64,000 bases of DNA from Sporothrix humicola. Lineage: Eukaryota; Ascomycota; Sordariomycetes; Ophiostomatales; Ophiostomataceae. Positions within the stretch are counted from its first letter, which is position 1. Every line of letters begins with the position of its first letter. This document shows positions 44,492-54,721 of this stretch, piece by piece. Below the pieces are notes generated by a model. It searched no databases. It saw only the letters and a list, made by a program, of their open reading frames with translations, and was not told where the DNA came from. Both the position numbers and the translations under genes were made by a program. Where the stretch lies: contig WNYE01000099.1 in NCBI GenBank assembly GCA_021396245.1, positions 62,001 to 126,000 of the forward strand. Reading direction: 5' to 3'.

Positions 44492-45546
44492 TTACTCTTT
44501 TCCGCCACTTAGCTTGTCCAGCCGAACCGATGCCGCCCGCCGCGTCATATCGGTGTTATACTCGCCGTACCATTGCCTCTGCGTTCGCGTAATGGCCTCC
44601 TCAACCTCTGTAAACCGGTCGCCCAGGATGGTCAGCGTATGTCCGTTGGTCGTCGCGTTCGTCGCCAGGTAGATGGCTGCCGTGGCCACGGACGAAGCCT
44701 TGTTCACGGGGATGCCCTTTGCACGGAACGCGTCGGCCGCGCGTGGCGGGAACAGCGCTGTCTCTGTGCCGCCGGGCGCAATGGCACCGACATGGATCTT
44801 CTCGGCCGGGTCCGCCGTGACGACATGGCGCAGAGCGCGCATGAGGCCGACGACACCGTGCTTGGCCGCGGAGTACAGCGGTAGGTTGGGACGCTCGTTG
44901 TAGGAGGAGGTCGAGCCGGTGAGCACGAGGCCGCGGCTGGACGCATTGGTGGACGCATCGGTGGACGATGACGATGACGACGACGACGACGGCGACGACT
45001 TGCGAAAGTAGTGTAGGGCCAGTTTGCTGGTGTAAATGGCGCCGCGCAGGCTGACGTCGACGACGGACAAGTCGGGCGCGGCCAGCTCGCCGTCCGCATC
45101 GAGCAAGTCTGTCCACACAGTATTGCGCTCGCCAATCCCGGCGTTGGCAAAGACGAGGTCAATGCGGCCGCCAAACGCGTCGGCGGCCGAGGAAAAAAAG
45201 GCGCGGATGCTGGGCCAGCTGCTGACGTCGACCTCGAGGAACGTGGCCTCTCTGTTGTTCGCTACGAGCGATGCCGCCAGAGCCTGGCCGGCGGCCGTGT
45301 TGACATCGCCAATGACGACACGGGCGCCGCGATCGGCGAGTGCCGTGACGATGGCCTCGCCAATGCCGCTGGCACCCCCTGGCTGCTGTCAGATGATGCA
45401 AATGCTGCCAAAGAAAACAAAAAGAAAAGAGACTGATGTGTGTGAACACAATATTCGTCCACCAGCCCGGGCATCTTACCGGTCACAATGGCGACCTTGC
45501 CGCTGACGTCTCCAAGCATGGAGTTTGTGATTGTGATTTCGGACAT
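44492..45546 (-). CDS. Short-chain dehydrogenase/reductase
   Basis: Two exons on the minus strand, 45546-45480 and 45378-44492, giving 317 aa; intron of 101 nt. Classical SDR motifs are present: cofactor loop TGGASGIG (split by the intron), FANAG and the catalytic YSAAK. Between the helix carrying RKSS and the next core strand lies a Ser-rich insert of about twenty residues that is encoded by a TCG/TCA-type simple repeat at about 44940-45000. The family oxidises alcohols or reduces ketones with NAD(P)(H). The gene converges with the 43.2 kb dehydrogenase, leaving only 193 bp between their stops. Substrate unknown; oxidation of the alcohol released by lactone hydrolysis, or production of the ketone substrate, would fit. 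Confidence 0.88.
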
Positions 45547-46315
45547 TTTGATTGTAGACTGAATGTAGACTGAACGTGGACTGAATATATTACGACAAGT
45601 CAATGAAATGGAAATAAAGAAAAAAGGCTGGGTTGATATTATAGAGACGGGGATTGTAGTTAACACAAAGACGTATGCTATTCGTGTCGTGTTTTCACTT
45701 GCTACTGTCTTTTATCGTAACACGGCCTTGTCGACTGGCCGCATCTCCTGCACTTCCCCACAAAATAAAAACCAAAACAGGGCCACGGGGTCGGGCCATG
45801 CGACGGCTACGATGCGGGGATGGACTGTCCGTTATTTTTTATTTTTTTTATTTTTGGAGAGAAATGGCTACGCTGTGGTGGACTGGCCGAGATGGACCGA
45901 GATGGACCGAGATATCCGAGCCACGATACGACGTACGTCAGTCTGTTCGCGCCAGGGTATCATCGAAATGGCACGCACTTTGTGTTTATGTAGTCCACGA
46001 CCCGTGGCGACCCTTTGGATATCCGAGGTGCATGATCAATGCTTGGTCAATGCTTGGTCAATGCTTGGTCAATGCTTGGTCAATGCTTGTCCTTCCGGAG
46101 TCTTATGGCCTCGCCGACTCGATTCAAATTCAATGGTTTTATTTATTTTGTTACGCTCTCTCCTTGCCTCTTGACGTATGATGCTATCTTGCCTGGAAAG
46201 GCACGCAGACCTCTGCATCTGTCTGCCGTTCCTGTCGCCCTTCTAGTATAGTACGCCCACTGCCGATTCCACTGCGGCCGCATCCGCATTTGCATTCGCA
46301 TACTTATCGCTCCAT
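45547..46315. other. 0.77 kb between the SDR start and the regulator stop
   Basis: Upstream region of the SDR gene and 3' flank of the regulator. The only notable structure is the 11-bp repeat listed next. No further gene seen. Confidence 0.5.
46038..46092. repeat. 11-bp tandem repeat, about five units
   Basis: The unit aatgcttggtc is repeated four times exactly, with an imperfect fifth. It is in non-coding DNA between the SDR and the regulator. Confidence 0.85.
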
Positions 46316-49300
46316 CTAGTTGACAAGGGAAAAGTTGGCCAGCTCGTCGGGGTTCAGAATCAGGTTCAAATCGACATCGGTTCTGCGCGGCCTGTTAGAA
46401 AGAGAAGAGATGGAAGAGGGTACCAACGAACAAGGTTCAGTGGCAAAGACTCACGCTTTTGACGCACTCTCCGCCGGGCTGCTCCAGATGTTTGTAGCGG
46501 CGGCGGCGCCGGACAGGAAGCTGAGCTGCGGCGGGAAGAGATCATCCAAGAACATGGTCATGTTCATGTTCAAATCCATATCCATATCCATATCGATACC
46601 GTCTAGATGACCGTCTAGATGACCGTCTAGATTGACGCCCATCCCAGCTCCGGCCCGACCGTCATGGTTGTTGTTTTTGCCGCAGATGTCGCTGTTGTCG
46701 TAGAATGTCTCTCGATTTGACGAGTCGGGGTCGGTTTCGAGGGACGATGTCGCCGTCACCGTGGACGCGGCCATGTCGGACGATGCACGGTAGTACGGAA
46801 GCAGCGGGGGTGCCAGAAGAGACGGCGGGATCAAAGGAGGGACGGCTGGAATCGTGGACGTTGTGGACGTTGCTGACGTTGTGGACGTTGTGGACGTTGT
46901 AGACAGGGCTGCTCCCGCGGGAGCGGGCTCTTTTGGCAGAGGGGCTTCTCTTTGAGCGCCGGCTCGAGTGTCTGACGCGTCCACTTTATCTTTTGCTGCT
47001 GTGGATGGATTTTCCGCCGATGGATTTTCCGTTGATGGATTTTCCGTTTCCTCGCACCATGCCGATGCAGCCAGCTTCTGCCGCGCCCGGAAAAACAAGG
47101 CATAGGTCAGGTCGGCCGCCCAGTATGTGCGACGCAGCTCGCTGAGAAAGAGCATGCCAATGTCGAGCTGGTGGCGGCCCAGCGACCGTGTCAGGGCCGG
47201 CCCCGACACGGTCATGAACATGTGGATCTGGAGTGCCGGGACGACAGCAGTCACCCTGGAAACAAACATAACATTAGCTTTGGAGATTTGGAGATTTGGA
47301 GACAGAAGGGGGGGCACGACAAGACGTACATCATCGGCTGGCAGACTTCAGTGAGCCGCGAGGTCAGCATCTTGTTGATCAGCCCATTGATGTTGGCAGC
47401 CGCAATACTTGCCCGCCGCACCGCCTGCATGCGCCACGGGGATTGGGATTGCCGACTGCCCTTGCTGCCCTTGGACCCCTCGGCGAGGTAGGGCCGGTGC
47501 AGAGCCACGACGCTTGCTTCGTAGTAGATGTGCAGGTGGTATATGTGCGAGAGCACGACGGCGTTGTCTGGATCACCTGGATCGCCCGCATCCTGGCGCT
47601 CTTCGCGCTCTTCGCGCTCTTCGTGCGGGAACGCAGAGCGGCACCGCAGCAGGCGTGTCCAGTCGCGGTCGATGGCGGGCGGGCCTACACCGCTACTGTC
47701 ATGACCATCTGCGGCCATCGCGGGCTTGGCGCGGTAGTGCGTCCGCAGGATGTGGCCAAGCGCAAACGTCATCTCCAGCAGGTGCGTCCACAGGCGCGAC
47801 AGCGTGCGGGTGGCGTCGGCGGACGGGAAATAGGCGGCGGCGGCCGCGCGGCTGCGACACACCCACAGCGCGTCCATGTCGGACGCGGTCGGCAGCGGCG
47901 TGTCGCAGTCCGCCAGGCGAATGCGCGTCGGCCGGCCCATGCCGTAGGACAGCCAGGTGTCGCGGAAATAGCACGTCCACCAGATGAGGCGCCAGAGGCG
48001 GCAACGCCCGTCGTCGAGCAGCAAGAGCAGAGACGACGACGACGACATGCGGCGGCCAGGCGGTGTTGGGCCGCACCCCTCTTCGGTCCCGGTCCCGGTC
48101 CCGGTCCCGGTCCGCCGGCTCGCTTGCCGCCGCCGCTGCTCCAAAAACAGCGTCCGGTGCAGCCCCATGGTCTGGCACAGGCTGATGGCGATGCCGATCC
48201 AGTGCCACGAGCCGTTGCGGTCCTCGGCGTCGACAAACCAAAACGCCAGCAGAATCACCGACTGGATCAGCGGGATCTTGTTCTTCTCGTAGTCGGTGTC
48301 GTACAGCGCCTTGGCGCGGCGGTACATGGCGTGCTTCATGGCCTTGCGTGACGCGTAGCCGGCGGCCCGGACCTCGTCGTCGCTGAGAAACTGCACGTCG
48401 TTAGCTTGTGTACATGAATGGGTGAATGGGCACATGGAATGGGCACACGATATAATGATATATAGATGGACTCAGATGGACTCAGATGGACTCTGATGGA
48501 CTCACATTGCTGGCGGCAAAAAACATGCTCCACAGGAGAAGCAGGTTGACCTTTTGGGGCCCTCTCGTCTCGTACTCGTACACAAACTCGCCTGCATGCA
48601 GCACGGGCAAAAACGAGTGCACGTGGTGAAAGTAGCAGCGCAGCAGCACCTTCTGCACGGCCTCGTCCGGCAGCGAGAAGCAGCCACGCGCCTGCAGCGC
48701 CGCCATATCCTCAGGCAGCAGGGCGGCACTGTGCGCGGCGGCACGCGGCACGACAAAGTGGTTGTTGCCCGGAAAGGCGCGCTGTGGCTGGCAGATGTTG
48801 ACCACGAAGCCGAGCCCTTGCTGGTCGCCGGTATAGAGAACGGCCGTTCCAGTATCAGTATCGGCGTCAGTGTCAGTGTCAGGTCCAGTTCCAGTTCCAG
48901 TGCCAGTGCCAGTTCCAGTGTCGGTTCCAGCTCTAGTTCCGGCTGCCGGGCCGGGACTGCCGCTGCCGCTGTTGGTTTGCGCATGGTGGGCATGGTGGGC
49001 ATGGCGGCTTTCGTCTCGTTTGCCGTCCCCGCCGGCGTCTTCGCTACACTCTCCGTGTGCGTCTTCGCTGTCGGTGCAAACGCAAGTCTCTTCGTCCAGG
49101 ATCGCTGCATAGTCGAGTCCGCGCGGCTCGCTCGACAGCGGCCTCGGCAGGGACGGCGGTGTTTCCGTTTCCGTTGTCAGTATCGGCTCTGCCATGTGCG
49201 CTGGCTCAGCCGGCCCCATGTCCATCCCCGAGTCCATGTTGGTGTCCATGTTTGAGTCCATGTTTGGTAATGTGCTCGTCGCTGCCACGAGGCCAGGGCT

Positions 49301-49732
49301 GGCTGAGCTGGGGGACGCACTCGCATTCGCATCCGCATTCGCATCCGCATTCGCATTCTCGCCAAGCCGCACAATGCTATTGCTATTGCTATCGCAGTTG
49401 TCGTCTCCGTGCTGGGTCGTCTCGTGGCCATCTAGACGTTCTAGACGATCAGGACGATCTAGACGATCTACACAATCAACACGGCCCTCTGACAGCATCT
49501 TGGCCAGGCGGAACCGCCGCCGGTGGCGTCCTTTGTCGACAACCTCGCAGCGGACGCCGTCTTGCGCGCAGTTGATGCAGGGAAGCCCGGATTGTGTCAC
49601 GTTGCATCGCACCTTGCGGGCATGGCACAGCTGGCAGGCCAGGACAGCTCGCTTGCGGCTGCGCTGGCCCGCGGCTGATCCAGGAGGAGGTTGGCCACTG
49701 GTCCTGGACGTCGGTGCCGCTGCCTCGGCCAT
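46316..49732 (-). CDS. Zn2Cys6 transcription factor, probable cluster regulator
   Basis: Four exons on the minus strand: 49732-48506, 48390-47330, 47255-46455 and 46391-46316; 1054 aa. The zinc cluster near residues 30-63 reads CQLCHARKVRC and then CINCAQDGVRC, giving six cysteines with normal spacing, followed by a basic linker. The fungal_trans middle region includes LYDTDYEKNKIP, GSWHWIGIAISLCQTMGLHR and RLIWWTCYFRDTW. Large parts between are low complexity (Asn/Ala/Asp, Gly/Thr, Asp/Met repeats) encoded by in-frame tandem repeats. It is divergent from the Baeyer-Villiger gene across 849 bp, and central in the block, so control of the block is likely but inferred. A broken relative lies at 41.2 kb. 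Intron 1 also carries an about 10-bp repeat at 48469-48505 next to the donor. Confidence 0.88.
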
Positions 49733-50581
49733 TGTGCTGTTGCGATGCAGACGAATCGTGTCGCCTGTGCGTGGTAGTCGGTGTTATGAACGAGATGAGC
49801 GAAATGAGAACAGAATAGAGAAAGGACGACACGAAACTATGAACGAAGAAAAAAAAAAAAAAAAAAACGAAAACGGCAGGAAAAATCGAGTTCGTAGAGG
49901 AAGACACTGCAAGATGGAACCACTGCGAGATGGAACCTGCTGCTGCTGCTGCTGCAAAAAAAAAAAAAGGCAAAAACAAAACCAAAAGACTCGCTACGAT
50001 GGATCGCCACAGTGTGGAGAAACATGCGGAGGGCTGCGGGGTCCGCGGGGGCACAAATCTGGGGGATGGGGATGGGACAACGACATCCGGTGCGCCCCAC
50101 AACACGGCAGCCTCGGCTCTAAGTGTAATCCGATTGGCTGGATCTAAACACTCCTCACTTCACTCCTGGACTGGAGGCTCTGGAGCTCTGGAGATCGTCG
50201 GCTCTGAGTCCTGAGCCCTGAGTCCGCAGAAAGCCAAGAGACGGCCGCGGCGACACGGCAGCCGCTGTAAGTTGCTTTTACGACCAGGCAGCTTGGGTAG
50301 TCTGGCTGCTGTACAGCCTCGTCTCGTGTGGCCTGCACGTCGATTGACTCACTCTGTGAGCCGTGTATGAAATGCCGGGCTTACTTATACAACATAGGAG
50401 GCACTGCGCTTCATCTACAAAACACGAAGCAGCAGCTGCCCCTTGAGCATTCCAACCCGCATCAAGCATCACAAGCACCTCAAGCATCACAAAATCTGCA
50501 AAATCTGCAAACTTTGCAAACTTCCTCGTGCTTCTCACAGTCGCTCACAGTCGCCCTCTTTCTTGTCTCCCACCTTTCACC
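49733..50581. promoter_or_regulatory. Divergent promoter, regulator (left) and monooxygenase (right)
   Basis: 849 bp with two poly-A tracts near 49850-49866 and 49956-49967. CCGCGG words occur at 50043-50048 (as TCCGCGG from 50042) and 50245-50250, candidate everted half-sites for a Zn2Cys6 factor. Imperfect ctctgagtcctgag-type repeats lie at about 50196-50225. Confidence 0.45.
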
Positions 50582-51512
50582 ATGGCAGACACATCGTCTA
50601 CAATCATCGGCCCGACAACGCTCAGCCCCGACCCGGCCACCGTGGGTGCGCCGTTCCAAGACGGTGCGCACGAAAACGAATGGTACAACCAGTCTTTTGG
50701 CGACTACGTTGTGACGGAGCAGCCGCTCTACACGAAGCGCGCTGTTCGCATTGTGTGTGTCGGCGCCGGCGCCACCGGTCTCCAGCTCGCCTACAAGGCC
50801 GAACGCCTGCTCGAGAACGTCACGCTGCAGATTTACGAGAAGAGCGCCGACATTGGCGGCACCTGGCTGGACAACCGCTACCCCGGCTGCACCTGTGATA
50901 TCCCCAGCCACAGCTACCAGTTTCCCTGGGCGCGCAACCCTAACTGGTCCAAGTACTACGCCAGCAGCCCCGAAATCTGGCAGTATTTCAAGGACATTGC
51001 CACGAAATTCGACCTGGAGCGCTACATTAAGTTTGAGCACAAGGTCGTGTCTGCTAAATGGCAGGAAGACGATGGCGTTTGGGAGCTGTCGATTTCGACG
51101 CCCGACGGTCGTTTAATTACCGATCGGTGTGAGATTCTCGTTAATGGCACCGGTGTATTAAAGTACGTTTTTTCGGTCCTTTTCTTTTTTTTTCTTCCTT
51201 TTTTTTCTCTTTATTATTCTTGTATTAATCAACGTAAATCATAGCTCTTGGAAGTACCCGGACATCCCTGGTCTTACGGCCTTTAAAGGAAAGCTAATGC
51301 ACACGGCCCGGTGGGACGAGGAGTACGACTTGACGGGAAAGACCGTTGCCGTCATTGGCGGCGGCTCATCTGCCGTCCAGGTTGTGCCTAGCATCCAGCC
51401 CAAGGTTAAAAAGCTGATCCCCTTCCTCCGGTCGCCTACGTGGATCACCATGGGCTTTGGGTCCAAGTATGCCGGACCGGAAGGAAGCAACTTTGCGTGT
51501 AAGTGAATAGCT

Positions 51513-51562
<50 letters not shown>

Positions 51563-52505
51563 GCTAACAACTACAGACACTAAGGAGCAAATTGAAGAGT
51601 TCAAAAACGACCCCGTGGCCTACGACAAGTACTGCCGCGAGCTGGACGGTGAGCTGAACAAGCGATTCACGCTGAACCACTTTCAGAGCCAGGACCAGAA
51701 GGAGGCCCGTGCCGGCCTCACAACACGCATGGCCAGCCAGTTGCATCACGACAAGCGCCTGACGAGCCATCTTGTACCGACCTTTGCCCTCGGATGCCGC
51801 CGCATGACGCCCGGCTCGGGCTACCTGGAGAGCTTGACCCGGGACAATGTCGAGGTCGTCACGGATGCCGTCACGCGTCTGACGGAGACGGGCGTCGTCG
51901 ATGGGGCCGGCAACGAGTACCCGGTCGATGTCGTGATTTGTGCCACGGGCTTCGACTCGTCCTTTGCCACGCCCTACGAGTGCGTGGGCCGCAACGGACA
52001 AGAGCTGCGCAGCAAGTTTGGCGACTTTCCCAAGGGCTACCTGAGCGTCATGGTCGACGATTTCCCCAACCTCTTTTTTTTTATCGGCCCCAACGGCCCC
52101 GCCAGCCATTCGTCGCTGCTGCCCATCCTCGAGTGGCATACGCGGTACCTGTTCCAGGTCGTCAACAAGCTGCAGCGTGAGAACATCAAGGCCCTGGCGC
52201 CCAAGGCGGCGTGCGTGGAGGCGTTTGGCCAGCACACGCACACGCTCATGAAGCGGCTGGTGTGGTCGGCGGCGTGCCGGTCGTGGTTCAAAAACGGCAA
52301 GGCCAACGGCCCCGTGACCGCCATCTGGCCGGGCAGTCGCCTGCACTACTTTGAGACGCTGCAGGTGCCGCGCTACGAGGACTTTGACATCACCTACCGC
52401 TCAAAGAACCGCTTCCAGTTCCTGGGCAACGGCTACACGCACGAGGAGATGAAGCCCGACGGCAACCCCGTGTGGTACTTTGACGATCCGTTCTGCAAGG
52501 TTTAG
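50582..52505 (+). CDS. Type I Baeyer-Villiger flavin monooxygenase
   Basis: Three exons, 50582-51162, 51245-51498 and 51577-52505; 587 aa. The FAD-binding motif GAGATG is at residues 61-66, followed by GGTWLDNRYPGCTCD, typical of these enzymes. The Baeyer-Villiger fingerprint FxGxxxHxxxW is exact at 207-217 (FKGKLMHTARW), directly before the NADPH-binding GGGSSA. The enzyme inserts an oxygen atom next to a ketone to give an ester or lactone, using NADPH and O2. Length and motif order are complete, so it is probably active. The second intron consists mostly of a TC microsatellite. In this block it would perform the committing oxygenation step, with the hydrolase at 41.6 kb acting on its product. 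Substrate class not predictable from sequence. Confidence 0.93.
51515..51560. repeat. (TC)23 microsatellite inside an intron
   Basis: Twenty-three TC units fill most of the 78-nt second intron of the monooxygenase gene, between the donor at 51499 and the gctaac branch-like site at 51563-51568. Confidence 0.9.
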
Positions 52506-53139
52506 AGGTGTAGATGTGAGATGTGTAGGAATGAATATAGAAAGGAGATGGAAAATAGAAAGTAGAATTAGATTTTTGGTTCTAAGTCTTTCCCGTCTTC
52601 GTGCAATGACATATGACATGCCTCCCAGAATCCATTGTGCGCTATGTGAAAAGCTGACAAAGATGGAAACGTAGAGGCCAGCAAGCTTACACTTGATTCC
52701 ATCCCAACGACCCTTCACTACGCACGCCCTTTCTGGCGAAACGATGTAAACACCCACAGCAATTTCTTTTCCTTCTTGCCATGCGACGAGGTCAAACCCT
52801 CACTTCTCACTTGCCTGATCACCCAACAAAAACACTTGTCTAAAAAAGCACCTCTGTAAACATGGAGGTTGAGTTGGCGAGATACGAGATGCGAGACGCG
52901 AGGATCGTATACACACAAAATTATTGTTATTTTAGGAGAACACAAAAAAGAAAAAAGAAAAAAAAAACTTATTTCATATGAAAAAGGAGCCCCAGCCAAA
53001 GACAGCAAGCCGTTCGCCATGCATTCGAGAGGAAGCCGCCGCAAATGGCGGGCTGTGCACACGGAAAAACATAGCCACAGCCGCCGTACAGAGTTTCGTG
53101 CACCGAATGACAGGACCGTCTTCCATCCCTTTCTTATCC
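52506..53139. other. 0.63 kb between convergent 3' ends
   Basis: Sits between the monooxygenase stop and the second SDR stop. Mixed sequence with an A-rich run at about 52938-52966. No gene or structured element seen. Confidence 0.5.
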
Positions 53140-53991
53140 TTATCTACCGTGGAAGCCGCCATCGATGGGCATACGCACACCCGTAATGTAGTCGGATGCC
53201 GGACTGCAGAAGAACACCGTGATGCCCTTGAAATCCTTGGGATCGCCAAAGCGGCCCATGGGCGTCCGTGACATGATGTAGTCCGTGAAGCCCTGTTCGT
53301 TGTTAAAGTAGCCCTGGGTCAGGGGCGTGAGGATGTATCTATGAGCGTTAGCATGGCATCTTGCATCCTGGCGATAAATGGGCAAATGAGTGAATACGTA
53401 CCCCGGACACAGACAGTTCACCTGGATATTGTGCTGGGCCCACTCATTGGCAAAGGCCGACGTGAACTGGTTGACGGCCGCCTTGGTGCCCGCATACACG
53501 GAGATGTTGACCGTCGCCATGAGCCCCGCGAGCGACGACACGTTGAGCACCTTGCCGCCCTTGCCCCGCGCAATCATGCGTTTGCCCACCTCTTGGGTCA
53601 GCACGTAGTTGGCCGTCATGTTGATGCGCACCACCTTGTCGCGGAACGCCGCGTCCACGTCGAGAATGCTCTTGTGGCCGCTGACGCCCGCACAGTTGAC
53701 CAAAATGTCAATCTCGCGGCCGTCGCGGTCCCAGATGTCCGCCACCGTCTTCACGATGGCCGCCTCGTCGGCGAGATCGCAGTCGTACGCGGCAAAGCTC
53801 ACGGGCGGCTGCACGCGGACCAGTGCCTCCTTGGTTGCGGCAGCGTTCGGATCACCTGGCACTTGTAGCACGATGATGTTGGCACCGGCCTCTGCGAGCG
53901 CCTCGGCCATGGCACCGCCGATGCCGCCGTTGGCGCCGGTGACGAGGGCGGTCTTGCCGCGGATGCTAAACAGATCGAGTACCTGCGGCAT
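53140..53991 (-). CDS. Short-chain dehydrogenase/reductase (second)
   Basis: Two exons on the minus strand, 53991-53402 and 53338-53140, with a 63-nt intron (GTACGT donor); 262 aa, the usual classical SDR size. Motifs: TGANGGIG cofactor loop at residues 19-26, NCAG, the NVSS strand and catalytic YAGTK; the C-terminus ends in the frequent pattern ITGVRMPIDGGF. The family uses NAD(P)(H) to interconvert alcohols and ketones. It is divergent from the cyclase-family gene. With the SDR at 44.5 kb, the block encodes two distantly related SDRs, consistent with two separate alcohol/ketone steps, for example before and after ring opening. Confidence 0.92.
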   Translation of the reverse strand: MPQVLDLFSIRGKTALVTGANGGIGGAMAEALAEAGANIIVLQVPGDPNAAATKEALVRVQPPVSFAAYDCDLADEAAIVKTVADIWDRDGREIDILVNCAGVSGHKSILDVDAAFRDKVVRINMTANYVLTQEVGKRMIARGKGGKVLNVSSLAGLMATVNISVYAGTKAAVNQFTSAFANEWAQHNIQVNCLCPGYVFTHLPIYRQDARCHANAHRYILTPLTQGYFNNEQGFTDYIMSRTPMGRFGDPKDFKGITVFFCSPASDYITGVRMPIDGGFHGR

Positions 53992-54721
53992 TCTTGCGGT
54001 ATTGTAATTGCGGTATTGGAATATATGCTATGTTTTTTTTCTTTGTTGTTATTGTCGTTGATTTTGGTAGAATCGCCAAGGTCTGGAAACGCAAGTATAA
54101 TCTTCTTCTGTCAATCCGCATGCAGACTATTAGTACTTTGTAGTTGTGCGTGACATACTCGGACAGGAAGTCGTCCTTCCCCCGGAAAAGGATCCCAAAA
54201 GGAGGGGCCGTCGTCTTGTCGAATTAGCTCTCTGCCAGTGAATTAGTTTAGGCCTAAGAAGCCGGCCCGTTCGAAGAGGCCATTGTATCCCACTGTCAAC
54301 ACGATTCCCTGAACGGCGAGACGGCGTCTTCGACCTGGTTCCGAGATAGCCGACCGATAGCTCGGATGTTCGACCTCGGATAGTTGCTTTGATTTTGATT
54401 CCCCCCGCCGTCTTTGCGCCTCGGAATGCAAAGGCTTCTCTATGGATATGTTTTCATGTGTTTTCGGGCGGTTGTCCGGCAGCCGGGAAGCGGGCACCCG
54501 ACCCCATCTATCTTTCCCCGTCTTCTTACCTTGTACTCCGTAAGCTCTTTGTACGTAGATGAGTGTACAAATATACACCCACACTTCCAGGACGACGTCG
54601 TCGCCGTCATGGACTACAATGCTCGGGAACAAAGACAAAACACCAAGCACCACAAAACGGATACCGTGTCCATCGGTCCATCATTCACTCAACTCAGCCA
54701 TCGTCCAGCACTTGACTCGCA
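53992..54721. promoter_or_regulatory. Divergent promoter, second SDR (left) and cyclase-family gene (right)
   Basis: 730 bp holding both upstream regions. No TATA-like element or repeated binding site stands out, and I found no CCGCGG word here, unlike the other two divergent promoters of the block. Confidence 0.4.

Noticed and set aside
47296..48351. 351-codon plus-strand frame opposite the regulator
   Set aside because: Arg/Gly/Pro-rich shadow. The minus strand has the recognisable fungal_trans domain and proper splice sites.
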